64,000 bases of DNA from assembly GCA_936450465.1 (NCBI GenBank), contig OW388289.1:80679093-80743092 (forward strand). Direction: 5' to 3'. Numbering within the stretch: the stretch's first letter is position 1; each line of letters begins with the position of its first letter. The position numbers were made by a program, and so were the translations under genes. This DNA comes from Gibbula magus. Taxonomy: Eukaryota > Mollusca > Gastropoda > Trochida > Trochidae. Below the pieces are notes generated by a model. The model was not told the origin of the DNA. It saw nothing but the letters and a program-made list of their open reading frames with translations, and ran no database searches. This document shows, piece after piece, positions 47,487 to 58,204 of this stretch.

Positions 47487-47615
47487 ATGGCGATGTCGCA
47501 TCGTAGTGCCCATCGTGTACTGGAAAAAGTATGTGGCAGGATTGAAGAACGCGCCCAGGAAGAGTTAAGCATGTATGGAAGCCAATTGTCCCCCAAAATA
47601 TCTCAATTAAAATGA
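47487..47615 (+). CDS. Hypothetical short frame near a CpG-rich, ETS-like site
   Basis: A 42-codon frame from ATG 47487 is rich in charged residues (VLEKVCGRIEERAQEELSMY). It lies just after a GC-richer stretch with ACTTCCGG at about 47427, a sequence typical of TATA-less promoters. A second segment (about 48181-48236), preceded by TTTTGTAG and followed by GTAAGC, reads VTRSVDFVERWLRFEEFSYY in one frame. The two cannot be joined convincingly. It may be a first exon, part of an unknown element or chance; I do not recognise it. Confidence 0.2.
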   Translation: MAMSHRSAHRVLEKVCGRIEERAQEELSMYGSQLSPKISQLK

Positions 47616-47769
47616 TTATTATGCCTATCGGAAATCCCCAGTACTGGTAATAACGAGTGTAGGAACCGGTTCCTCCTACGAAATCGCTAGTTCTCGTAAT
47701 AACTCTGGTCATTAACAAACTCAGTATATCAAATAATTTTAAACTTTTGAAGTACAAGGCATAAATCAT

Positions 47770-48690
47770 ATGTCTCCTAATTTATTTATTTTTTATTATA
47801 GTCTCACTCCTTTTTAGTTAATTTTTATTTTTAGTTCCTATTAAAGTGCTGAAATAATTTTGATATCAATTTTAAATTAAAGTTTTTGCAACAGATCATT
47901 TGCTGCAACTGTTTTTCATTTATTTATTTATTTCCCCTATTATGTAAAGAATTATACCATTCATTTATTTATTTGAAATTGGTTACAGTAATCAGTTTCT
48001 TAAAAAATAAAATAAATACAATGTTCTGAGGTAGAATTTCTTCTCTTATGAAAAATATTTTTTTAACAATTGTTTAATTTTCAAAGCTTGTTCACATATC
48101 TGCATGTGCTCATAAATTAAAATCATCACAACAAAGATAACTTTGTTTTCTTACTTATAGTTTTGTAGGCATGTCACGAGATCCGTTGATTTTGTTGAGA
48201 GATGGCTACGATTTGAAGAGTTTTCATATTACCCAGTAAGCATAGATTTAATTAACACATGGCTTAAATGAATGGAGTGTAATTTCCATTCCTATATTTG
48301 TTCACACTGGACTTACAGTGCAAAATGAGGTAAACACAACGAGGAGGTACCACCGTAAATCATTGTGAAAACCCGTCTTGCATGTAAAATAGTATCAGAA
48401 TTGAAGATAATCGTTCACGTAAGTCAATAGGAAGTCGATAAAAATGACAAGACGGCTTATTGCTTGAGTGATAGCTATCAAAAGCTAAACATAAACCGCG
48501 TTTTTTGACAGAAGAACATAGCGTAGCTACCAGAGACTTGGAACCGTCTAACATATATAAGATACAGCTACAGTTAGCTTTGCGCAGCCGCGCTACGAAC
48601 ATGATTCAGTTTAGGCATTCCCCGGAAGTCAAAGGTGAAGGTCGTACGGAACGAGACTTACAGCGCCTATAACCTCCGAAATGACATATA
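47770..48690. other. AT-rich region without a supported gene
   Basis: Apart from the possible exon-like piece at 48181-48236, nothing recognised. Confidence 0.35.
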
Positions 48691-48692
48691 TA

Positions 48693-49441
48693 CGAGGGGC
48701 GTTCAATAAATGTTGCAAGCGGGGCATTGGTGTTTACATAAACAGTGTCAGCTTATAGCAGGTGTTACTATAGTCAAAACATAACATTGACACATGTCAA
48801 AACAATTTCTAGACATAACAATTATTTAGATATAATAGCTGCGCACCCGAAGGAAGCACCCGAGTTCACCGCCTCCCCTGAAGTTTCGCACTCAACCATC
48901 AGCTGGCAAGGTTATGGCGACAATCTTTTGGGATGCAAAAGGCATATTATTAATTGATTACTTGCCAACCAAAACTACAATGAATGGTCAATATTATGCC
49001 AACCTAATGCAAGAATTGCGAAAGACAATTCGACAGAAACGCCGTGGAATGTTGACACGTGGTGTTCTGATTTTGCATGACAACGCTCCAGTCCACAAGT
49101 CAAGAGTTGCACAGGCCGCTATACGTGATTGTGGATTCGAACAGCTTAACCACCCACCCTACAGCCCAGACCTAGCCCCCAGTGACTACTTCCTGTTCAG
49201 AAACCTGAAATCCGCCCTACGTTGAAGGCACTTCCGGGATGACGAAGACGTCAAAGCTGCCACAGAGGCGTGGTTAGGGGGGCAAACGGAAGACTTCTAC
49301 AAAAGCGGCATCAAAAGTCTTAAAGAGAAATGGAATAAGTGTATTGAGGTGAAGGGTAACTATATTGAAAAATAAAAGTAAAAAATTGACTACGCGAGTT
49401 GGTTTTATATTGAAGTTGCAACACTTATTGAACGCCCCTCG
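48693..49441 (+). mobile_element. Mariner element, internally deleted
   Basis: Ends CGAGGGGCGTTCAATAAATG (continuing TTGCAA) and the inverted TTGCAACACTTATTGAACGC (continuing CCCTCG) are flanked by TA duplications (48691-48692, 49442-49443). At 749 bp it is much shorter than a full mariner of about 1.3 kb. The N-terminal DNA-binding region and the first catalytic Asp are missing. Confidence 0.9.
48914..49375 (+). pseudogene. Mariner transposase, C-terminal part
   Basis: The frame 48914-49225 carries ATIFWDAKGILLIDYLPTKT, the second catalytic Asp in LILHDNAPVHKS, and HPPYSPDLAPSDYFLF with the third Asp of the DD34D triad. A TGA at 49223 interrupts the frame, which then continues with FRDDEDVKAATE...FYKSGIKSLKEKWNKCIEV to a stop near 49372. 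The first Asp is lost with the internal deletion, so the product cannot be active. Confidence 0.9.
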
Positions 49442-49452
49442 TATGACTCCTG

Positions 49453-49669
49453 CCGGCCGTTCAAAAAAAATGAAGCGCTTCGTAGCGCTCAATGATCGCT
49501 CAATGTAGCGCTCAATGAGCGCTTCTTCTCTCTTGAACGACACAGTGCAAATTACTCGAAGTTTGCTCGCCTTGCTACGTAGCGCTGCATTGAGCAATCG
49601 CGTTCAAGAGAGGTTTAAAAGTAATCGCTCATTGAGCGATTACTTTGAAACCTATCTTGAACACGGTCC
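49453..49669 (-). mobile_element. Short hairpin MITE, family A, copy 4
   Basis: Reverse orientation, running CCGGCCGTTCAAAA ... TCTTGAACACGGTCC, with the same GAGCGCTACATTGAGCG palindromes as the other copies. It begins about 10 bases after the mariner's target duplication. Confidence 0.8.
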
Positions 49670-49849
49670 TGAGGTTTATATTAAATGGTAGTCTATTGTT
49701 TTATTATCTGGAGTTATACCTAAAAGTTTAATCCTTCATAACTTATTACAGAAATTAACCTTTCGTTATGTCATCAGATATTCCGTATGCCCTCTAATAA
49801 GCGCCAAGACTTTTATCAGTATAGAGAATTCTCTGGCCCGGCGCTTGGC

Positions 49850-49945
49850 ATTCTCTTCCCACAGCGGTATATATACTCCCTTCAGATTTCCTATTCTAAC
49901 CTTGAAGGGAGTAACGCCTGTGGGAAGAGAATGGGTGCTTGGTAG
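49850..49945. repeat. Small foldback
   Basis: Arms of about 45 bp share CATTCTCTTCCCACAG and ACTCCCTTCA in inverted orientation. CATTCTCTTCCCACA also occurs in the element at 43938-44455. Confidence 0.65.
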
Positions 49946-50223
49946 CAGCTCGGCGTTTATAAGAGGTCCCGTGTTTATTGGAGGCCCTGCGTTTTGAAAA
50001 CGGCATTAATGAGAGAACCCGTGCTCAAAAGAGGCCCAATGTTTATTGGTGCCCTGTGCTTAGGAGCATTGTGCTCATTATAGGTAGAGTATCGGCAATT
50101 GTTAGAGAGATCCGCGTTTTAACAAGAATCAACACAATTAATCAATGGTGATGACGTCAGTCTATTGTGTTAACAGTTGATTATTCTTAAGATTCATGTT
50201 CTTATTGTTCTTCTGGTCACATA

Positions 50224-50733
50224 CACTGACGGGCAAAATAAAGTATATGGCTCAGTTGTATTTATCATTTGTATAATTTTCAAAGTCCAATATCTCGAGT
50301 TTCGTATACAAAAACGGACGAGTTTGTGAAATTAGTCCAAAACATTAAATCAGTCATGGAAAACCTATTTTTTAAATTAATATTTAAAATTTAAATTTTG
50401 AAATTCCCCCAAATTAATTTTGATAAAACACAACTGTTCATCGACATTTAACACATACTCTGTGAAAATCAATAATTGTGCTTCGTCCTGCACACATTTA
50501 CAACATTTTAAACACGGTAGGGGTCATGTTGGTGTGAATTTTATTTCTTACCTCCGTCTACTTTAAAAAATGATATTTTAGTTAAAAAATAAAACAGCCA
50601 CCAATTAAGTCATTCAAACTACTGCCGAAAGGTGTTATTGTATCGTGTCATAATCAAATGCATCTCATTTCTTTAAAATATTTGATTAATCGAAAACAAG
50701 TGAGTGTTATACTTTCTTTTGCCCGTCAGTTTA
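50224..50733. mobile_element. Tc1/mariner-like MITE
   Basis: Ends CACTGACGGGCAAAATAAAG and the inverted CTTTCTTTTGCCCGTCAG, each next to TA. The interior matches 10660-10975 in inverse orientation. Non-coding. Confidence 0.8.
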
Positions 50734-51004
50734 GAAGACGAATTTCACATATTGTTTGTTTGTGATGCTTTTCCGCCTGCAGAAAGTAGTATTTAAATTG
50801 TATTAATGTCAATCCACAAACCATGTATAATCTACTAAATTCTAATAATATTGATATCTTAAAATCCGTTGCCATTTTTATAAAACAGTTGATGTCCATT
50901 TTAAAATCCCGAGCAAAACCAGTATCTATGTCTCGTGATCTCAAGCTGTCAAGATGAAACATTAATTGTACTTTGGGTCACTGGGCCTTAAATATTGAAT
51001 AAAC

Positions 51005-51005
51005 C

Positions 51006-51042
<37 letters not shown>
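51005..51042. repeat. (CTGT)n microsatellite
   Basis: About nine perfect tetranucleotide repeats. Confidence 0.95.
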
Positions 51043-51044
<2 letters not shown>

Positions 51045-51050
51045 TCTCAA

Positions 51051-51372
51051 GGGTACATCTATTGTGTTGTTGGGGGTCGCATATTGCAAACGTTATAAAT
51101 GGTGTTACTTTATCGAGAAGTACCCACTGTTAACGAAAACTACCATTTTGATGATGGTAAACCTAGCATATTGACGATATGAAGGCAAAAGTAGTGATTT
51201 CTGATCGAAAACCGGACAATTCACAGCGTGTGGCGCGCGTCAATGAGTCAAACGTAATTTTTGAATCTTATTTATAACAGACAAAGATAGTTTGATAATG
51301 GTTAATAGGTCACATAACTACTGTGCATGTAAATGGGACGTGCAGTTTCGGTTTCTGCACATGCATTATGTT
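51051..51372 (-). mobile_element. TTAA-type MITE, partial copy 3
   Basis: Inverse match to 41802-42279, with GGGTACATCTATTGTGTTGT at its outer end and TCTGATCGAAAACCGGACAA inside. The opposite end is missing where the direct repeat at 51371 begins. Confidence 0.7.
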
Positions 51373-52211
51373 CTAATTCGTAAAATCAACCGAACATAAA
51401 ACATTTACAAATAAACACAACTCTGTATTTGGGTACGTTCACGTCAGTCTGACGGGGCTGCAAGTTTATTGAGATACAAGGTATACGGAGTGTAGTTTTT
51501 ATGAGGTTGTCGTCCACGGTTTGTATCAGTCTTCGGTATTCACCGGGGATCCCTCGGTGCTGTCTACCCTGGCAAGGGTACAACAAACCTAAAAAAACTT
51601 AGAAAAATTGTTTAGAATATTGTCTTAAATCTTACAGCACATATACAGCGTTAAGCTACATAAATGTTTATTAACTCGAAATGTTCGGTGCTTCTTATTG
51701 AATACCAATTACTCAGTCGGTCCAGTGACCTTGTACATGGGAGGTCCAGTGACCTAAGCATGACGCCCAGTGACCCCAAAACTTGTCCAATTACCTATGC
51801 TCCACTCTCGTATATTCTCGCCTTCTGGGTGGCTGGGTGGGCAGTCCAACTCCGTCAGTCGTGAATCCCAAGTGCCTTTTGCACGTGCATGTCTCCTCTT
51901 TATGACCCCGACGTCACGTGACCTACTGCACGAGCTTCAAGTTCACCTGCACGAGATACTCTCGTACCCAAATACAGCAACGTATTCGTAAATATATTTA
52001 TGTTCTAATACGTAAACTCAACCGAACATAAAACATTTACAAATAAACACAACTCTGTATTTGGGTACTTTCACGTGAGCCTCAAGAACTAAGAGAGCGG
52101 GCACATCAGAAGTATAATCCAGATCATTATATCCATCATTTATTCAGGCAACAGGAGATCACAAAACACTCAAAATCAAATACCCAGATTTTTAGACACA
52201 CTCAGACTGGC
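51371..52211 (-). repeat. 3' region of DIRS-like element 2 with ~75-bp direct repeats
   Basis: Segments 51371-51441 and 52003-52071 are direct copies (ACCGAACATAAAACATTTAC, then AAATAAACACAACTCTGTAT). An inverted piece GTACCCAAATACAG lies at 51965. Split direct and inverted repeats downstream of the recombinase are usual for tyrosine-recombinase retroelements. The outer boundary is not certain. Confidence 0.5.
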
Positions 52212-52285
52212 TTACAGGCTATCTTTAACATAAGAGTCTTTCGCGGTTTCTGACCGCCACCTGCCGTGACGCTTAAACAGCCTGT
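52212..52285 (-). pseudogene. Recombinase C-terminal end of DIRS-like element 2
   Basis: The - strand reads DRLFKRHGRWRSETAKDSYV followed by a stop at 52212-52214. It holds the HGRW and catalytic Tyr region of a tyrosine recombinase. It continues the frame that is cut off at 57554-57557, so the 5.3-kb element between them was inserted into this gene. Confidence 0.8.
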
Positions 52286-52699
52286 CCGGTGTAGCAGTCT
52301 CAAATGACTCTACCGCCTCATATGACTCTAGAGTTATTTGAGGCTAGCCACACATGACTCTAGAGTTATTTGAGGCTAGCCCCACTCTAGAGTCAAATGG
52401 GACTAGCAAAATGCGCAAATGAGTCCAGCCTCAAATGACTCTATCAAATGTTCTGTGAAAGAAGATTTACGTATTCATAATTTCACATTGTTTATGTTTT
52501 AATTCATTTTCAGAGACCATGGAATAGTCTGAATTGAATATTCTTAGAAAAAAGTAATAGAGTTAAATGGGCCTAGGCTCAAAACACTCTAGAGTTAAAT
52601 GGGCCTAGGCTCAAAACACTCTAGAGTTAAATGGGTCAGGCTCAAAACACTCTAGAGTTAATGAACCCAGGCCCAAAACACTCTAGAGTGCCCGATTGA

Positions 52700-55600
52700 T
52701 AGTAAACACCTCAAAGGTGGAAAGGGCAGACAAAATAATTAAATGGTTAAGCAGCAGTTGATATATATTTTCTGAAGAAAGAACTTCTCGTTATAAGAGA
52801 TCCACATTTTGGAGTATATGCTCCTATCTATAACTTATGTTTTGGTATTCAATCAGGTAATGCCCTTCTAACAAATACTAAATTAGATATAATTCAAGAA
52901 ATAAAATTGGTGACTGGAAAGTTTTCATAGTTCTTGACGATTCTGATTCTGATTGGTCTTTGAGAAAGTAATTATTAAGCCATGAAATCAGTAATGTCCG
53001 GAATTCATTTTCATTATTAGAGTGACCATCCCGAAGTTTGTTCACATATACTTATATACGTATGTTGGTGCAAATATTCTGAAAATAGTGAAGCCAATGA
53101 GATACTGTACATGTATAATGGTGAAAGAGAAGCCGATAACTTTGTTTTTTATGTCAGAAGTGTCGATTTTATGTACCGTAACATAATTTAATTTCATACC
53201 TCTAAATAACGGTAACAGTTTGGAGAACAGTACTGACCAGGGGTTAACATTCTAAAAAGTATCGTTGTTTATGTTTCTCTGTAAACTATCAAAAAATTAT
53301 CAGCAATGTTACATGTTGGTGATGTATTTTTTGTTATACTTATTCAATGTACCTGTAGATATTGTTTTCTTATAAAGTCCATATGAAAATTATTTACAAT
53401 TATTAAATTATTAAAAAAAAGAAAAGTCGGAATTTTGAACAGTTTACCCCTTCTTTCTTCTTGCAAGATACGAAATCTTGCACAACTGATCAAATAATAA
53501 ATTTCAGAGTGAATATTGAATTCTTAGAAAACGATCGATGTGTCAGTACAGGTGAAATAATACAATTGACGTCCAAACGAAATCCAAATTAAAATTACAA
53601 TTACAATTAAAATAGTACTTACATTTTTTTTTAATTTTGGGATGCAGCTTTGCGATTTTTAACATTGTGTTGCTTTTATACTTGGATACAAGCATAAACC
53701 ATATAAATATTCTTTACGCAAGGAACGCTGTCACGTTGTGCAAAAAAACCCGCTTACATGCATTGACTGTACATCAATCAACAAAATGCCACCATCCAAT
53801 GACAAAACTCTTGATTGATTAAAGGTCTGATGAAATGCATTTTTCTCAAGAATGACTGATGATTATCTCTACGTATATTGTATATCGGAATCAATTGAGC
53901 ATAAAATCGAGACAATATACACTTGCAATTGATAATTAAGACGATTTTAATTCACCCATTTTAACACTACCGCAATTTGTTCGGCGAATCCTTTTGAAAA
54001 TGCTCACTGAGGCGTGACTGTGATGAGCGAGAGGCGGGGCGGCTTGACAGCTACTCCGCCGGTGTCTCGTTAATTAATTAATGATGATTATCACTGCCGC
54101 TAAATGAATTTATGAGGTGTATTACATCGCCAAAAAGACATTTTATGTAATAATTTTGTAATTGTCATCTGCGGAATTACCTAGTTGGATATCTAAACAT
54201 TCGATATATGGGAAATTTAAGTTGGTTTATTGAAGGTGTTGCGAAATTACGTTGAATTGTGACTATCGCCGAAAATCAAATTCCTCCACATACGTCACAA
54301 AAGTCATCCCTTCACGGGTCACACCCCCGCAGACTTTCATTCTGGTCGCCGGGGCTAAATCAGGCGTTTTTTTGAAAAGCCGTATATAAGTAATTTATGG
54401 ACCGATTTCAGAAATTTAAAATCAAGCAATTGTCAAATTGACATCCCATTTTAATGAATCCGATTTGGACCATATGTCATTTCATCTATCCTTTAAGATT
54501 TAATTGGCATATTTTGATGATCTCATGTTCTTATCAATTATTCAACTGAACAATATATCGCATTCATTATTGATGCTCCGAATAAAATATTATGGGGGTT
54601 ATTGATGTTTCTTACCAAATATATTCCATGTTCTTACATTTGTGTATTCTATGAATCTTTCATGATAAAAGGGGATTTTTGGTCGACCGGGTCATTTTAT
54701 GGGCAAGCTTTCCGAAAGTTGATGCTATAGGCAGGGTGTATTCATATTTACCTTTATTCAATATTTAACTAATAATCTATTTTAATTAAACTAGAACATT
54801 ATATGTGTGGCCATGTCACGCATGACACCATATTATCAACACTTTCATCATATTTGCTGTTTTAATACCAAATTGAAGCACTTGGTATATGTTCATTATC
54901 ATCTCAGTTAAAATCAGAAAAAAGGTTTTACAATGACGTTTTTTTGAACATTTCTATTCTTTAGGCTTATCAAATTTCAAACTCTCAGAAATATGGAATC
55001 GTAAATGCTAAAAAATGTGAATTCAATTCATTATTCAATCGTATATTTCACATTAAATATTGCAGGGGAACAGTGTCTATGGATAGTCATTTCTTTATTG
55101 CGGACATATATTAACACATTTATCAAACATTGATACGTTGATACGTTGCTTCAAAATACACCAACGTGTAATATGGAGCATATTATTTTTAATATCTTTA
55201 ATTATAGCTCTAAAAATCTTGACATTAGCAAAATCTCGAAATCGTCTTTAAATTCGACTAAGGTTGAGGGAACCTACTTGATAATGAATTTGAAATAAAT
55301 CCACCAATTGTCTTGAACGTTTTACATCAGTCATTGCTATCACTACTACTAGACCATGGTATCAAAATAATACGAAATTCACCCATCCTTTCTTGATTCA
55401 TCGGTTTAAGACAAGTTTCCTATGTACGCATGTTCGCAGTTACACGGGGATATTTCTATTACGCTGAGGCATACTTAAAGCACTAATGTCGAAGAAAAAC
55501 ACGATAAAGACAATCGCCATATTGATTCTCACTAACACTCTCAAAATTACTCCAAATCGTCCTTAATCTAAAAACTATGATGTACACATGTATGTACACA

Positions 55601-56135
55601 AATAAAATATACATACAACGTGCACTGAAAAACATACAAGAACACTGAAAACAAAAAAAGCATGTTTGTCACTTTCGTAATCCTATGGCATCAAGCCATA
55701 CTGCAGTATATCAAATGCATTCATGTCATCTACGACAGTAGTGAGAAACGTCTCTTTTGACTTTAATACACCGCTTCTCTATGTCGTACTCCAACAATAT
55801 AGGGCGATATACCTTGAAGAAGACACATGTGATGTTTGTAATAACAAAGTAGGGCGGCACATGGTTTTTTTCTGGTTGACCCCACATGGAGAACAATGGA
55901 CTTAATCTGTGATGACAGGCATGTGGGTTGTACTAAATTTGAAAGTGGAATTTAAACGAAATTTACCATTTACAAAATATTGATCAAATATCATTGGTAA
56001 ATATCTATTAATGACAGAAAGCAGCATTCATTCACCAGTCTTTATTTCATTTATAAAAATGACATAAAATACATAACAACTTTGACACAAATTATACATA
56101 ACAATCCACTATCACAATTGTCACTTCACAGAACT
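52700..56135. other. Interior of the CCGG-flanked element, no gene recognised
   Basis: AT-rich with short chance ORFs; no domain, splice-bounded coding piece or tandem array recognised. Confidence 0.4.
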
Positions 56136-56138
56136 TGT

Positions 56139-57275
56139 TCATTTAACTTTAAGTAGATGGGATACCGCATCTGTGTACTCAAGTGAACTCAATTCCCCCG
56201 CCTGCAAATTTGCCTTCAAATTTCCAAGTTTAGTGTTCATGGTGACATACTTGCGCTTCTTGGGGGGTTGTTGTTGTCCAGCACCATACTGTATAATACG
56301 GATTTCATTCAGCTTCTGTTCATCTTTCAAGAACGACAACATCTCAAAGACATTTGGATGTGCCTTAGAAATGATTATCTTCAAACGGCCGTGCCATGCC
56401 TCCAAATGGTTGTTTTTCCGAGGGCCTGTAGTCTCGTAGTGATTCCATGAACGCAACGGGAGATCACCTTCCACCCAGAAGGTCGTCACGTAGTCGGCGA
56501 ATCGGTGGCACCGAGGGTCGTCCAGCATATCTCCGATGGTATCCTTCCATACATCTTCAACCTATGAACAAGAGTTAGACGAAAAAGATAAGATAAACAA
56601 ACAAATATAAAGCATTCAATATTCAAAATTGTGGTGGAAAGTGGTATGTACTTTCATGTCAAATGATTTACATATTGTTCAGTTGTAATATATTTCAAAC
56701 GATATATTAAATAAAACGATATTATGTTAAATTTATAATCATAACTTACCTCGTTGACTGGCAGCAAAGGCAGTGCAGCAGTACGTCTCACAAGTCTGGT
56801 GATGTCGATGTTCTGGTTGTAATCGGACTGAAGACCAGTTGCCTATGCCTTCCTCCAGATAGACTGTGTGAAATGGAACAGACATCCTTTCCATTCAGCA
56901 TTTGGGAACACAGTTGAGACGGCATTCTTGGCGGCAGCTTCATAGTCCATCTAAAACAAGAAAATGAAATTTAAAGATGATACATAAGTAGTAAATGGTT
57001 TTGGTGGGTTTTTTTAAGAAAATTTAGAAAGTTGTATTAACATAAGAACTGCATGAATTGGGGTTCTTCTAAATATGGTTTTGGTTATACCTGAACTAGT
57101 CTTGGTTCCAGAACGAGTCCTCTTTCGGCAGCAGCGTTCTTCAGAAGACGACAGGGGGTGTAGGTATCAGCAGTCTTGTTGGGCAGGGTATGGTTGGGTA
57201 TGCCCTCGCGCATATCACACTCGAACAGACACACGGACGAACGTACAGACACACGGGCTGATGGACGGATTATCA
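56139..57275 (-). pseudogene. Mutator-like (MULE) transposase remnant with two introns
   Basis: Three - strand pieces align end to end across spliceable introns: about 57275-57091, 56950-56750 and 56561-56139. Both introns start GT and end AG on the - strand. Piece 1 ends LKNAAAERGLVLEPRLVQ after LPNKTADTYT. Piece 2 reads MDYEAAAKNAVSTVFPNAEW and KGCLFHFTQSIWRKA, a typical MULE core with the D-x-E-x-A and GC-x-FH-x-Q motifs, followed by an in-frame TAG. Piece 3 holds WVEGDLPLRSWNHYE, NNHLEAWHGRLK and AHPNVFEMLSFLKDEQ. The N-terminal DNA-binding region and first catalytic Asp are absent. The gene is inactive. Confidence 0.75.
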
Positions 57276-57553
57276 CTCAACCCTATCGCCTTCCAATTCT
57301 TGTCAGTGTAAAAATTAAGAAATAAAGTGAATACATAGGCTAGAGTTATTTGAGGCTAGCCCGAAATGACTCTACTAGCATTGATTTGGTAAAGCCTGAA
57401 AAATATTGAGGTTAAGGGAGAGTCATTTGAGCCTGGATAGAGTCATCTGAGTCTGAGGAAATTTCTAGCCCCAAATGACTCTAGAGTTATCTGAGGCCAG
57501 GCTCAAATGACTCTAGAGTCATTTTTGTACTAGAGTCATCTGAGGCTGATACA

Positions 57554-58204
57554 CCGGCATTCCCGCATTGGCTGCCTCGGTCGCCCCTCCCGACCGGAGG
57601 CTGTGTATACCAAAATCCTGTCTCTTTAAGACCAACAGTTTCTAACATTCTAAAATTAATTTCCCTCATACGTGTATAAGAGACTGGCTTGCTTCCTCTT
57701 AACTTATAAGTGTTTAACTTTTTACAGTAATTGACTGCTCGAAATATATATTCAATGGAGAAACTATCACATGCTTGCTCCAAATATGATCTCATAATGG
57801 TCACAGGATACAATTCTGATAGAATAGCAGCGATAACCAAGTGATGACCATCTCTATATTTATCAGTCTTGCTTTTTCTATAAAAATAACCATGTGACCA
57901 TCACGGAAAACTATATCAGAGTATCTTAAATTTACTGCCTCAGAAAACCAGCAAAAGAAACTAGACAAAATGCTAAATTTCTATAAGATAATACAACAGG
58001 AAACGACTGTTTTAACTTAATCAAAATATCAGATGTGATAGGTTTTTTCTCCTGATCTGTACACCGAGAGTTCTCCTCGAAGATTCGAGCACAGACTTGA
58101 CAAATTGAGACTGGCACGGATTCTGTAGTCCTGCTAAATTATGTGCCCAACCTATGGCGCAAACAGCCTGCTGAATAGAAGCAGGACTCTTACCGTTCTG
58201 TTTC
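57554..58204 (-). pseudogene. Tyrosine recombinase, catalytic part, element 2
   Basis: Pieces in different frames read LKQNGKSPASIQQAVCAIGW (just left of the minisatellite), LAFCLVSFAGFLR (the first catalytic Arg region), then VIAAILSELYPVTIMRSYLE and FRAVNYCKKLNTYKLRGSKP. A HSLRSGGATEAANAG segment at about 57613-57566 holds the HxxR catalytic box. The frame then meets the inserted DNA element at CCGG. The remaining Tyr region is at 52285-52212. A one-base shift near 57617 separates the last two pieces. Confidence 0.85.

Larger units (their letters stand above)
52290..57553. mobile_element. 5.3-kb DNA element with TGTA ends and CCGG target duplication
   Basis: The left end TGTAGCAGTCTCAAATGACT is inverted at the right (right end read inward: TGTATCAGCCTCAGATGACT). 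CCGG flanks both sides (52286-52289 and 57554-57557). Removing the element and one CCGG makes the split recombinase frame continuous, which fixes the boundaries. Subterminal zones (52297-52690 and 57335-57553) repeat blocks such as ATGACTCTAGAGTTATTTGA, including about four copies of a ~38-bp unit at 52560-52690. TGTNR-type ends with CCGG duplications are, as I recall, the description of Ginger transposons. No Ginger integrase-type transposase was seen inside; the only coding remains are of Mutator-like type. Confidence 0.75.

Noticed and set aside
49274..49597. 107-codon - strand frame
   Set aside because: Antisense shadow of the mariner end and the adjacent family A MITE.
56173..56450. + strand frames opposite the MULE remnant
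   Set aside because: Antisense to clear transposase motifs on the - strand.
57075..57311. 78-codon + strand frame
   Set aside because: Antisense to the first MULE piece and an ACAGACACACGG-type low-complexity stretch.
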